From: a virus | Reading direction: 5' to 3' (one strand) | IMG/VR virus record: IMGVR_UViG_3300027985_001623 | Span: 34,504-98,503 of that record | DNA length: 64,000 nt | In this document: positions 50,624 through 58,432 of the stretch, in pieces | How the letters are laid out: every line of letters starts with the position of its first letter | Position numbering within the stretch: position 1 is the first letter of the stretch | Notes under the pieces: model-generated | Told to the model about the DNA's origin: nothing | The model's database searches: none | The model's input: the letters and a program-made list of their open reading frames with translations, nothing else | Made by a program: the position numbers and the translations under genes

Positions 50624-51087
50624 CTTTGTCTCCTCGCCAGCTTTCGGGTTTCTTCCTCGTCGATAATTTCGCGTTGCATCTTCCGCAGTGCATCCCGTAT
50701 CGGAATCATCATCGGCACATACAGGTGCTCCAGTCGATCGACACCGTGGGTTTTCTTCCCAGCAACCCCGAAGGATATCCACCCCGTGGTGGAAACTTTC
50801 AAGGTAAAGGTGATCTCTCGATTCTTGCGCCTCGTTATCTTATCCCGAACGTCTGGGAAGACTGCCTCTCGCAGTGGCCCAGCCGGGGGTCTGTCAGCCT
50901 CCACGCAGTCGAGCGTAATAATCCGGTACTTCGCTTTGGATGCCGGAGAACGTTTTACCCACACGCCTAACGCCTCGATAGCTTCTCCAAGCGTTCGAAA
51001 CGTTTGGCTTCCGAGAGGGAGCGTTAAGTCGCTACTGTTCGCGGATTCTTTGGCTACAGCGAATCGCTTGGTTCCCATTTTACTCAT
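50620..51087 (-). CDS. Accessory protein of unknown function
   Basis: 155 residues. MSKMGTKRFAVAKESANSSD, LREAVFPDVRDKITRRKNRE, FTLKVSTTGWISFGVAGKKT, helix at end. Beta-sheet core with a basic C-terminal helix. Overlaps neighbours. Unknown. Confidence 0.55.
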   Translation of the reverse strand: MSKMGTKRFAVAKESANSSDLTLPLGSQTFRTLGEAIEALGVWVKRSPASKAKYRIITLDCVEADRPPAGPLREAVFPDVRDKITRRKNREITFTLKVSTTGWISFGVAGKKTHGVDRLEHLYVPMMIPIRDALRKMQREIIDEEETRKLARRQR

Positions 51088-51547
51088 TTTCGACGCGCAT
51101 CCTTTCTCGAAAGTTTCGGTCGAGGGTGTCTACCCGGCTCCTCATTTCGTCCAACAATGTGCGCAGTTCGTGGCGATGTATCATTGCTTCGGTGGGGGTC
51201 TTGTAGCAATAGCGCTCGATGTATGTCGCCAGGGAGTGGAGTTTAGCCACTATGTCGTCTGAGACAACCCTGAGTCTTTGTCTCTGCACCGCGAGGTTCC
51301 CGGCGGTGTCATCCATCTCCTCGAAGGTGGGAGGCGGGCGAAAACTCCATGCGGTCTTGGACTTCTCACGCAATGTATCCTTGTCGACTCGTATTTCGCT
51401 ACTCATATACTCATCACGGAGTATATAGAGGGTGCGTGTCTCCCGAGCCAAAGCATAAACGACACCGGTCCGAAGCCGTCTAAAGTACCGCGGCACCTTC
51501 GGTTCTCTACCCTTTTTTGTTGCTTTTTTAGCGTTCTTCTCCGTCAT
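51080..51547 (-). CDS. Basic coiled-coil protein
   Basis: 155 residues from the ATG at 51545-51547. MTEKNAKKATKKGREPKVPR basic start, KVPRYFRRLRTGVVYALARE, C-terminal coiled-coil with HRHELRTLLDEMRSRVDTLD. Unknown. Confidence 0.55.
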   Translation of the reverse strand: MTEKNAKKATKKGREPKVPRYFRRLRTGVVYALARETRTLYILRDEYMSSEIRVDKDTLREKSKTAWSFRPPPTFEEMDDTAGNLAVQRQRLRVVSDDIVAKLHSLATYIERYCYKTPTEAMIHRHELRTLLDEMRSRVDTLDRNFRERMRVENE

Positions 51548-51560
51548 CGTGGCTTTTCTT

Positions 51561-51695
51561 TCAGTAGTCGAGCAAGTATTTTTGGTAGTGGTCACATGCG
51601 GCCAGTACCGCGTTGTCGGTCTCCAATTTTCGGGCCCGGGCTTTCCACTCCTCCGTGGTGAGGACCTCAGATGGTAGTTCTTCAAAGATGTTCAT
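51561..51695 (-). CDS. Small helical protein, 44 residues
   Basis: ATG 51693-51695 right after the TGA of the neighbouring (frame-corrected) gene. MNIFEELPSEVLTTEEWKAR and ARKLETDNAVLAACDHYQKY. One amphipathic helix. Confidence 0.55.
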   Translation of the reverse strand: MNIFEELPSEVLTTEEWKARARKLETDNAVLAACDHYQKYLLDY

Positions 51696-51699
51696 GGCC

Positions 51700-51893
51700 T
51701 CACCGGAGTGCGTCGGGGTCGTAACTCTCGCGCTCCGGCGTCTCCACATCAACAAAGTGGCCCGCCGCCTCGTTATTTGCGACGCCCTGATCTTCTTCGA
51801 CTTTAAGAAGCTAGTTTTTGTGCCATGGGGTAGGGAGTCGAGCTCGCGAATGATTGCGATTCTCGTGTCCCAAGTGATGTCACGCGAACCCAT
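51700..51893 (-). CDS. Small protein with probable one-base frame break
   Basis: ATG at 51891-51893, MGSRDITWDTRIAIIRELDS then LPHGTKTSFLK. Directly after that the current frame turns into Arg-rich junk (RRRATLLMWRRRS), while the -1 frame reads VEEDQGVANNEAAGHFVDVE and TPERESYDPDALR before a TGA at 51700-51702. A missing A in the AAA run (51802-51804) or a -1 slip at C_TTA_AAG (51801-51807) would restore a protein of about 64 residues. A continuous 110-residue frame to 51561 is unlikely. Confidence 0.6.
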
Positions 51894-51895
51894 AA

Positions 51896-52213
51896 TCAGC
51901 CCAACTCGGCATCATCGCCATCCGAGTCGTCCGAGTCGTCCGAGTCGTCCTCCCCAAGGGCTTTGAAACCAACGGTGAGCACGTACATTTTACCGTTTAT
52001 TTCCGTTTCGAGCTCTCTCGAAACGCTGGCGTAGAGCCCTTCTGACGCGTAAAACTCCTCGTATTTGACCACCAGTTCCTCGAATACCTTCTGGTCAACG
52101 CTAGCCACCATAGACCGGGCTAATTTGCCGAATAGCTTTCCGTACTCGGCGAAAAATTTTGTGTAGTCTAAACCCTCTTGTTTCTGTTCTTCTTGTGTCA
52201 TGATAACGCTCAT
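51896..52213 (-). CDS. Small helical protein with acidic tail
   Basis: 105 residues. DYTKFFAEYGKLFGKLARSM helices, NGKMYVLTVGFKALG strand, and a DDSDDSDDSDGDD acidic repeat. ATGA coupling with the next gene. Acidic tails of this kind can mimic DNA or act as disordered linkers. Confidence 0.55.
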   Translation of the reverse strand: MSVIMTQEEQKQEGLDYTKFFAEYGKLFGKLARSMVASVDQKVFEELVVKYEEFYASEGLYASVSRELETEINGKMYVLTVGFKALGEDDSDDSDDSDGDDAELG

Positions 52214-52443
52214 TTCAACTTTTCTTCCTCAGGGTCCACGACTATCCCGTTTTTCACGCACACCGAAGCAGTGTGTGACCACGGCGTGCGCCCGCCAGTT
52301 ACGGGAACTTCAATTACACGCGCGCCGACGCTTTCGCATTTTTGTGCGTACTCGCGGTTGGTGTGATAACCCCAACCGATCAGCGCGAGACATAGGACGA
52401 TAGCGAAGATTAGCGGCCCGTTTGCGTGCATTTTTGTGCTCAT
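52210..52443 (-). CDS. Single-pass membrane protein
   Basis: 77 residues from the ATG at 52441-52443. LIFAIVLCLALIGWGY is a membrane segment near the N-terminus, then periplasm-type polar sequence with two Cys (CESVGARV, VCVKNGIVV). Confidence 0.55.
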   Translation of the reverse strand: MSTKMHANGPLIFAIVLCLALIGWGYHTNREYAQKCESVGARVIEVPVTGGRTPWSHTASVCVKNGIVVDPEEEKLK

Positions 52444-52727
52444 GATTCTCCTTCTCCACACGTGTGCTCCGTGCTGGTGAGCGCGTCGCGAATGATGCGG
52501 CTGCCCAACCCAGCAGCGATAAGCGCCCCATGACTTGACTCGTCAAGCCAAGCTATGGCGCAGTGATATCGATTACCGTTGTCCACCGTTCGCGTGGTCC
52601 AGCCGAGTGCCAGCACGTCGCACTCGCCCGCGAGCACGGCGTCGCGAACTCGGTCGAGGTCGGCTAGCATGGCCGCGCGACCTGTCGGGGCATACCCGAA
52701 CTGCTGTCCAATTTGGCGTACGCTCAT
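52440..52727 (-). CDS. Accessory protein of 95 residues
   Basis: From the ATG 52725-52727 (MSVRQIGQQFGYAPTGRAAM). LADLDRVRDAVLAGECDVLA, TTRTVDNGNRYHCAIAWLDE. A longer frame to 52925 has an atypical Arg-rich start. Function unknown. Confidence 0.55.
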   Translation of the reverse strand: MSVRQIGQQFGYAPTGRAAMLADLDRVRDAVLAGECDVLALGWTTRTVDNGNRYHCAIAWLDESSHGALIAAGLGSRIIRDALTSTEHTCGEGES

Positions 52728-52768
52728 GTCTTTTCCTTTAGCATAGCTCGAACTACCCGTTCGGACCG

Positions 52769-52984
52769 TTACCGAGAGTCCAGATCGAGTTCGCAGTACT
52801 CCGAACTGGTCGCGAGTAGATGGTCGTAGTCGCCGCTTTTTGCTCGTGCACGATATTCGTCCACGACCGCGGGCGGCACATCTGCGCGCTTGAGTGCCTT
52901 CACGCAAGCTGTTATGATAGCCCAAGCGTTTCCATCGAAAATAACGGCTGGAGGTTTCTTTATTTTGGTTCCGGGGACGTACAT
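52769..52984 (-). CDS. Small helical phage protein (NAWAIITACVKAL type)
   Basis: 71 residues. DGNAWAIITACVKALKRADV and SGDYDHLLATSSEYCELDLD resemble a widespread small phage family (NAFAIIG-KALR-AGV-SGDYDNLL). Function unknown. Start ATG 52982-52984 overlaps the previous gene end. Confidence 0.65.
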   Translation of the reverse strand: MYVPGTKIKKPPAVIFDGNAWAIITACVKALKRADVPPAVVDEYRARAKSGDYDHLLATSSEYCELDLDSR

Positions 52985-53952
52985 TTTAAGTTCTCCGATG
53001 ATTCGTATTCAAGGCATTGGGCAACTTGTTGAAACCACGCCGCGGCCTCGCGAACCTGATCGGCTGACAGCGAGAGCAGCAATTCGGCACTTCCACCCAT
53101 CGTAAACGTGTACATTCCCACAAAACGCCCTTCGCCCACTGTAAGTGTGGTCAACGTCACGCGTCGATCTAAATGCGAAAGTCTGAGCGGGTCCGGAGCG
53201 GCCGGCTGACCTCTTTTGGGACACTCTCGATTTTTCAACTTACCCGTGCCTCCGCATCGAGCCAGCAAAGCGCACACCAGCTTTTGGCTCTCTGCAAGCG
53301 CATGTTTGTGTTGGTCAACAATGGCGCCTTGCGCTTTAGTCGTTTCACGAAACTCATGACACTTTTCGTTGAACTGTTTTAACAGTTCATCGTAAAGTTG
53401 TTTTGCCCCTTTAAGACCTTGCCGGAGCACGCTCTCCTCGTGTTTCCAGTGCTTGCAAGAGTCAGCGATGACGCGTAGCGTTCGCACCTCGTCGCAAACT
53501 TCATGGTATTTTTCCGGTATTTCACGCACAAACTTGTCGTAGCGTTGTTGCGAAGCTTCAAGTTCTTGCGTCAGACTTTTGATTTTCTCGGTGAGCTTCT
53601 GGTTTTCCAGTACGGCGAGGGCACATCGAGCTGGCCACGATTCGGCCGGTTCTTGCACGTCGCTGCTTTCTTCGGAGGCCACGGGCTGGACTTGCTCAGG
53701 CTGCTCTCTCGAACCTGAGATTACATCGATGACCAAATCACGTTCGCCGAACGGAACTAGCCATCGATTTGTGTAACGTGCGTTATCTCCAAGCTCTCCC
53801 CACAAGTGTTTACCCGTCGTTCCCAGAAGCATCGGCACGGCGCTTTCAATATCGTCTTCGTAAACAACGAAGATGCCAGGCCGTTTGGTGTACCCCGCGT
53901 ACGCAGCATGGATAAGATCGATGAAGCTCAATTTCTTTTTTTCTTCGTGCAT
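52960..53952 (-). CDS. Long coiled-coil accessory protein
   Basis: 330 residues. Starts with a small globular N-terminus (KKLSFIDLIHAAYAGYTKRP), then a helical part (LENQKLTEKIKSLTQELEAS, QGLKGAKQLYDELLKQFNEK) and a C-terminal beta region (RRVTLTTLTVGEGRFVGMYT) with a GGTGKLKNRECP region. No enzymatic motif recognised. Confidence 0.6.
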   Translation of the reverse strand: MHEEKKKLSFIDLIHAAYAGYTKRPGIFVVYEDDIESAVPMLLGTTGKHLWGELGDNARYTNRWLVPFGERDLVIDVISGSREQPEQVQPVASEESSDVQEPAESWPARCALAVLENQKLTEKIKSLTQELEASQQRYDKFVREIPEKYHEVCDEVRTLRVIADSCKHWKHEESVLRQGLKGAKQLYDELLKQFNEKCHEFRETTKAQGAIVDQHKHALAESQKLVCALLARCGGTGKLKNRECPKRGQPAAPDPLRLSHLDRRVTLTTLTVGEGRFVGMYTFTMGGSAELLLSLSADQVREAAAWFQQVAQCLEYESSENLKCTSPEPK

Positions 53953-53964
53953 GTTTGTCGTCCT

Positions 53965-54366
53965 CTAAATATTTTCACTGAATACGTGCCAAGCGGCTTT
54001 GCAGAGCGTGAGGCGCTCTTGAATGTGGTAAGGTAAGAAAAGCCGCGACCACTTACGGCGCCAGTCGTCCTCGCAAACGGCTAAGCGCACGCATGTGCAA
54101 TGTGCGAGTGCATGAACGGTCTGCGCAACAAACGGCCGGTAGATGTGCGCTTCACTGGAACGCAGCCCGGTCACCAAAGCCTCCGCTAATCTTGCGCTGG
54201 CACGGAGCCACGTAGCTGCCACGAGCTGGTAGCGGCCGATTGTTGACGCCGTCGGTGATTCGGCGGCTCTGTATTTCGCCTCTTGTTCTTTGTAGAGGCG
54301 CCATAAAACAGCTTCAAGAGTGAACAGTCGCGCAACTTTTAGTTTCTTTTCAAGTTTCACAGACAT
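53965..54366 (-). CDS. Helical accessory protein
   Basis: 133 residues from the ATG at 54364-54366. KLEKKLKVARLFTLEAVLWR and QLVAATWLRASARLAEALVT, all helix. Overlaps the next gene by 17 bases. Confidence 0.55.
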   Translation of the reverse strand: MSVKLEKKLKVARLFTLEAVLWRLYKEQEAKYRAAESPTASTIGRYQLVAATWLRASARLAEALVTGLRSSEAHIYRPFVAQTVHALAHCTCVRLAVCEDDWRRKWSRLFLPYHIQERLTLCKAAWHVFSENI

Positions 54367-55177
54367 TGAACACCTCAATAGTCCATGGAGCTCCGCTGCT
54401 TGTGCCGCAAAACGTGACAACGTCTCCAGTTTGTTCGATAAACGAGGAAATAGCCCCCAGAAACGCGATTCCTTGGACAGAGAAGCGCTCTACGGCTACT
54501 TTGAGTGAGGCGCTTGGGTCTTTTCGGTAACTCGCGGCTGCCTCCGCCACGAGTTGCTCAATTTTTTCGAATCGAACTCCGAGGCGTGTCATAAGAAGCT
54601 CCGCAGCGCTCAGCTCTTTCTGACTAGGCGCCTCTTTAGGAGGCGCCTTCTCGTTTTGGCCCGCATCGTAGTCCGCAAAAAACATTGGTGCCACGTCGGC
54701 GACTTGCACTTCCCACGATGGTCCCCAAAATGTGGCCACCACACGCCCCGTGAGTGAAACCTCGAAGTGCGCTTTGCTGGCCTCACGACCCAAGTCGTAA
54801 AGCGCCTTGTCCGTTATGTCCGACCGGAAAATCGGATACTTCGAATTGTGCGCCTTCGCGAGCGCGACCGAGGTGTAGGTCGCGTGGGGGCTCACGGTCT
54901 GGTCAGGTACAGGATAAAGCATCACCAGGGTCCAAACGTGCTTGCTCGTCGGGCTTAACGGGCTTCGAAAAATCCGAAGCGGCGCCCCCTCTGGTGTGCC
55001 GTCGACAGCCGACGGCACGTTCGACGTCAAAACGAAGATTCGCTCTTCTTCCGAAAGGTCCACGTAGTTGAAGTAAACCGGTGCCCCGCCGGCTGCTACT
55101 GACTCGCGAGCCAAGTGTCGGAATTTCGCGGGGATCTTTTGGTCAGGGTTGTTCGGGATGAGGCTAGTGATGTTCAT
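54350..55177 (-). CDS. Accessory protein of unknown function
   Basis: 275 residues. SAVDGTPEGAPLRIFRSPLS, HVWTLVMLYPVPDQTVSPHA, a helical EKIEQLVAEAAASYRKDPSA and a beta-rich C-terminus. Probably two domains. No family recognised. Confidence 0.55.
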   Translation of the reverse strand: MNITSLIPNNPDQKIPAKFRHLARESVAAGGAPVYFNYVDLSEEERIFVLTSNVPSAVDGTPEGAPLRIFRSPLSPTSKHVWTLVMLYPVPDQTVSPHATYTSVALAKAHNSKYPIFRSDITDKALYDLGREASKAHFEVSLTGRVVATFWGPSWEVQVADVAPMFFADYDAGQNEKAPPKEAPSQKELSAAELLMTRLGVRFEKIEQLVAEAAASYRKDPSASLKVAVERFSVQGIAFLGAISSFIEQTGDVVTFCGTSSGAPWTIEVFNVCET

Positions 55178-55201
55178 GACTCTCTTCTCTTTGGTCCGAA
55201 A

Positions 55202-56356
55202 TCAGAAAAACAAATGAAAAATCCAATGCAAAAACGCAATCCCCTCAAAAGCAGCCGCCCCCAAGCCAAGGTAAAGGACCACCCGGGTTGCTCGATTAAC
55301 CTTCTGAATTCGCACCAAATGGCTCTCCACGAGGGCCAACTGCTGTTCGGCCTGCTCCGCCCGAGCAATCGAGGCATTCGCGTGGTCCACCAAAAGCAAA
55401 TCCGCCCCCACCAACCCGACTTCGTCCAATTGCTCCACCGAAAACCGCTCCCCGCCACTTCGAACCTCCCCCGCGAACCGTGCAGGGCACCGGCTCGGTT
55501 CACGCAAAGCAGGCGGCCTCCACGGCATCAGAGCCGGCGATTCAGGTGAGCGCCACTGTTCGACCATCTGAACCCCCGCTTCAGCAACCTTCTCAGCATC
55601 TTGCTCCCGCCAATAGGCATGGTCGTCGTACGCCACCGAAGGGCTCTCATTTCGCGCAACCTGATTAAATTCCATAGCAAACTCCACCGCTGAAAAGTAA
55701 ACCGCCACCTCCGGCACGCGGTACCATTGCGCGCCCGCAATGTGACAAATCTGTATCACCACGGCGTTTTCACGCATTTCAGTGACCAGACCCTTCCGAA
55801 GCACCTTGTAACACTCTTCCGTCAAATCCCGCCGCCGAACCAGAGCCGGCTTATCGGGGTCCATATTTCGAAACCGCGCCCAAAGGTCCACCACTCCAAA
55901 CGGTCGAGAAGCTGGCGGCTTCATAAAGGGCACGCTCAAAAGCAGTTTCCCCACGGGATTTTCCTCTAAAACTTCCTGCTCTTTGACCCCCGTGGTCGGC
56001 TCGGTTTCTGGCTCGGCACCGACGCCAGGTTCAACGTTTTCCGGGTAGTAAATCGCTACTTTCCAGGGGCCCGACATAGCACCCTGAGCATCACGGCCGG
56101 TGCAAAGATCGATTCGCGGGTTCTGAAAGCTGACCACGGTCGAGAACTCCGGAAATCCGGCGTGGGTAAAATCCGAAAGGTCTTCCCGACGAATTTTTAC
56201 CGGTCGGGTATGGCCCTGGGTGTTGTAACAGTCGATGAGGTCCAAGGTATTGACGCCCAGCTCCGGAGTTTTAGGGGTAAAAAACGGGTCACTTTCGCAA
56301 GGGTAGTCCGGGTACTGCGGGGACTTCGAAAAAATTTTGCTGATAAAATTTTTCAT
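55202..56356 (-). CDS. Large accessory protein with C-terminal membrane span
   Basis: 384 residues. First gene of the 56 to 50 kb operon. The N-terminal half is soluble (FTPKTPELGVNTLDLIDCYN, FNQVARNESPSVAYDDHAYW), a coiled coil at about 325-360 (HANASIARAEQAEQQLALVE) precedes one C-terminal transmembrane span (RVVLYLGLGAAAFEGIAFLH). It could anchor to the inner membrane by its C-terminus. Confidence 0.6.
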   Translation of the reverse strand: MKNFISKIFSKSPQYPDYPCESDPFFTPKTPELGVNTLDLIDCYNTQGHTRPVKIRREDLSDFTHAGFPEFSTVVSFQNPRIDLCTGRDAQGAMSGPWKVAIYYPENVEPGVGAEPETEPTTGVKEQEVLEENPVGKLLLSVPFMKPPASRPFGVVDLWARFRNMDPDKPALVRRRDLTEECYKVLRKGLVTEMRENAVVIQICHIAGAQWYRVPEVAVYFSAVEFAMEFNQVARNESPSVAYDDHAYWREQDAEKVAEAGVQMVEQWRSPESPALMPWRPPALREPSRCPARFAGEVRSGGERFSVEQLDEVGLVGADLLLVDHANASIARAEQAEQQLALVESHLVRIQKVNRATRVVLYLGLGAAAFEGIAFLHWIFHLFF

Positions 56357-56656
56357 GGGGGGTGGCGGCAGGTGGAGGGGAATCCGGAAGGGGGCTCCCG
56401 GCTCGGGGCTTCGGATTCTGCACTGAAAGCGTACGGGGGCTAAAATAAAAATAGTTCAAAATTTATTCTGAAACCGTGGATATTGGCCAAACAAACGAGG
56501 GTGCTGGGTAACGACCCACCGTCCCCCACCCCCCATATACCCCCAAAAAGTGTAAGGAGCCTTACCCAGCAGTCGAACTGGTAATGACGCTCACACTAAG
56601 AGGCGAGGCGATAGGAGCCACGGAGCGGGCTCGACAGGTGGAGCCTAGCGCGAGAC
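56357..56656. promoter_or_regulatory. 300-base gap with G/C-rich runs and inverted repeat
   Basis: Holds GCTGGGTAA (56503-56511) and its inverted partner TTACCCAGC (56562-56570) flanking three runs of five or six cytosines at 56523-56544 (CCCCC, CCCCCC, CCCCC). On the minus strand this has potential for a G-quadruplex. A possible minus promoter TTGGCC-17-AATAAA (about 56470) lies upstream of the 384-residue gene. A candidate regulatory or replication site. Confidence 0.45.
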
Positions 56657-56962
56657 CTAGCCCGCCACGTTAGCGGGCACACCGGGGCCGACACGGACCC
56701 AAATGAGCGAGTTCTCTCCGTCTTGCGTTGACACCCAGTCACCAGACCACCCAAGTCGGCTGGCGAGGGCACGTAGAGCCCACGTGTGGCGGCTCTGATT
56801 CGAGCCCGAAAAATTGTTTTCTACCTTGGCCCGCCGGCCAAGCCCCGCGGTTGCGAGGTAGTACGAGCTACCGTCCGCGCGAACCTTGTAAGTCGTTCGG
56901 ATGTTTTGAGTTTGCGAGTGGCGGGTGGAGGTATCGATGGGGGTTTGGCTTGGGGCGTTCAT
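56657..56962 (-). CDS. Small early-type protein
   Basis: 101 residues. Gln/Thr/Ser-rich start (APSQTPIDTSTRHSQTQNIR), then TTYKVRADGSSYYLATAGLG. Driven by the minus promoter at 57010-57038 which matches the early class. Function unknown. Confidence 0.6.
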   Translation of the reverse strand: MNAPSQTPIDTSTRHSQTQNIRTTYKVRADGSSYYLATAGLGRRAKVENNFSGSNQSRHTWALRALASRLGWSGDWVSTQDGENSLIWVRVGPGVPANVAG

Positions 56963-57009
56963 GGTAGGTGCCTTTCGAGGGAGCCGGCGAACCGGCCTCC
57001 ATGCAAATC

Positions 57010-57038
57010 ACTATACTCGGGGCGATCGCTTGGCGCAA
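57010..57038 (-). promoter_or_regulatory. Early-type promoter, minus strand
   Basis: On the minus strand TTGCGC, 17 bases, TATAGT (plus coordinates 57033-57038 and 57010-57015). It drives the gene at 56657-56962 and diverges from the plus promoter at 57132. Confidence 0.75.
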
Positions 57039-57131
57039 GTGCTTTTTGTTGCGCATGTGTAGCGTTAGGCGTAACAAGCGCAAAAGCTTGATTTCGCCCC
57101 CAAAAAGAGTGCGAATTTTGGACGTTAGGGC

Positions 57132-57160
57132 TTGCGTTGACCAAGTTAGAATCCTATATA
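57132..57160 (+). promoter_or_regulatory. Early-type promoter, plus strand
   Basis: TTGCGT (57132-57137), 17 bases, TATATA (57155-57160). It lies 38 bases before the gene at 57198. Confidence 0.75.
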
Positions 57161-57197
57161 GAAAGTACACCGAAACAATCGGAACAGGATCCAGCAA

Positions 57198-57398
57198 ATG
57201 ACCAGTTTAATAATATCTGCACTGTTTCTCATCGTTTACCAAGGCGAATGTCCGGGGGCGGCCTATTTCATCGACGCCTACGACGAAGTCGACATAATCG
57301 AGGGCCACGTCCTTGTGGAGGGTTGTAGCGTGCCGTTCACTGTCGAGTTCGACGAAACGGACATCGAAGCCAAATACCGAAGGCTCAAGGGCGAATAA
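57198..57398 (+). CDS. Small protein with secretion-like N-terminus
   Basis: 66 residues. MTSLIISALFLIVYQGECPG is a signal-peptide-like or membrane segment, followed by DAYDEVDIIEGHVLVEGCS. Weak ribosome site. Followed by a hairpin. Confidence 0.55.
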   Translation: MTSLIISALFLIVYQGECPGAAYFIDAYDEVDIIEGHVLVEGCSVPFTVEFDETDIEAKYRRLKGE

Positions 57399-57403
57399 AC
57401 TAG

Positions 57404-57433
57404 CCGGCAAACTTTATTCCCTAGGTTTGCCGG
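57404..57433 (+). terminator. Hairpin after the 57198 gene
   Basis: CCGGCAAAC / GTTTGCCGG (57404-57412 with 57425-57433), 12-base loop. No T-run follows, so it may be a Rho-type or protein-assisted stop. Confidence 0.4.
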
Positions 57434-57738
57434 GATACTGGACGCTTTTCGGCCGAAAAAGTGTCTCACGAAACCGGTCGCTGACACGGCGGGGGACTCG
57501 TGCGATTGAAGAGCGATTTTGAACGCTAGCCCGGCGTAAAGTGCGGTTTTCGAAAAAGGCCACTTTTCGACCCTTGTTTTATTACGCAAAATGCTTATAC
57601 TATAAGTGTAGGACCGGGTTAGCAATAGATTCAATGCTCAAAATCGAGCTGAATCTACAGTGATATAAGACAAAACTAGTGAATTCTGTTCAGAATTCGA
57701 GAAATGGATAGCGTAAAGAGGCGAAAACAGCCTCCGAA
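57434..57738. promoter_or_regulatory. Regulatory gap with hairpin, promoter and palindrome
   Basis: No gene. Contains TTGTTT-16-TATACT (57574-57579 and 57596-57601), nested inverted repeat TAGATTCA...TGAATCTA (57626-57633 with 57650-57657; inner GCTC/GAGC) and palindrome GAATTCTG-TT-CAGAATTC (57681-57698). Looks like an operator-rich promoter region. Confidence 0.55.
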
Positions 57739-58026
57739 CTAGGATGCGGTGTGCGCGCTGGCAGGCGGTTCTTTGGGGGGTGGATTGTCGTTTATTTGGG
57801 CAGTTGGCGGGTTTGATTGGGGTTGTGCGGGGTGGTAGGGCGTATTGTGTGAAGCTGGCGGGTTATCTGGGGTGGGTGTGTCTAGGGGGTGTTTGGGCAT
57901 TAGGCCTGTAGCTTGTGGTGGTGGGGGTATTTGGTGGAGGGGCTCAGGGGTGCACGGTGTGGGCTGTTTTAGTATTTGGCTTATGATCTCTGCGGGGTGG
58001 GTTGTTTTTCTAGACTGGTCGCCCAA
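57739..58026 (-). CDS. Possible Pro-rich small protein
   Basis: 95 residues from a TTG, Pro/Thr/Gln-rich (TPDNPPASHNTPYHPAQPQS). Low-complexity, possibly disordered. Located downstream of two smaller genes on the leftward early transcript, just after two 23-base direct repeats. Coding status uncertain because the plus strand is extremely G/T-rich. Confidence 0.4.
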   Translation of the reverse strand: MGDQSRKTTHPAEIISQILKQPTPCTPEPLHQIPPPPQATGLMPKHPLDTPTPDNPPASHNTPYHPAQPQSNPPTAQINDNPPPKEPPASAHTAS

Positions 58027-58083
58027 GATTAGTTCAGATTATATAAGCGGCGATAGGGGCGCCCGAGATTAGTTCAGATTATA
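58021..58083. repeat. Two 23-base direct repeats, 40 bases apart
   Basis: GCCC(A/G)AGATTAGTTCAG followed by ATTATAT (58021-58043 and 58061-58083). On the minus strand each contains TATAAT, so they could be tandem promoter boxes or operators. The GTTCAGATTAT part also appears in the leader at 60757-60768. Confidence 0.65.
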
Positions 58084-58135
58084 TGCCGGTGTGGGCATGA
58101 GATACGGGGAAGATTGGGCCCACGTGTGCAGTGTT

Positions 58136-58354
58136 TCATGGGTAGTGATAGCGGACGGGCTCCGGAGCCGGCCAAGTTTTCCGCAGTTCTTCCAGTGCGT
58201 CGTAAATTCGCTCGAAAAGCTCGGGGGTGGGTTTCCGTTGTAGCCGTGTAGGCAGTGACCTCTTTGGTGCGTTGAAGCGCGAGGTGGGCTTCGTCGAGTT
58301 CGGTTGCGTAGAAACTAACCTCGCGCTGACGTTCGCTTCTGGTGAGCGTGTCAT
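58136..58354 (-). CDS. Small leftward protein
   Basis: 72 residues. Polar, then KPTPELFERIYDALEELRKT helix and a YHYP end. No Shine-Dalgarno. Lies on the leftward transcript from the promoter at 58651. Confidence 0.5.
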   Translation of the reverse strand: MTRSPEANVSARLVSTQPNSTKPTSRFNAPKRSLPTRLQRKPTPELFERIYDALEELRKTWPAPEPVRYHYP

Positions 58355-58377
58355 GGGGGGTGCGCGGGGGGTGGGTT

Positions 58378-58407
58378 GTGGAGCCTCAAAAGCTTTTGAG
58401 GCTCCAC
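58378..58407. repeat. Perfect 30-bp palindrome
   Basis: The sequence beginning GTGGAGCCTCAAAAG is its own reverse complement with its end. Without loop separation or T-run it is an unusual terminator-like or operator palindrome. It lies between the 55- and 72-residue genes. Confidence 0.55.
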
Positions 58408-58432
58408 AAACGGGGTGGGTTGTTTTTTGGGC

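Noticed and set aside
50400-50693. Minus-strand 97-residue frame
   Set aside because: Overlaps the better supported 57-residue membrane protein and the 155-residue gene in another frame.
57845-58072. Plus-strand Gly-rich 75-residue frame
   Set aside because: G/T-rich low-complexity DNA; the Cys/Trp-rich translation is not convincing.
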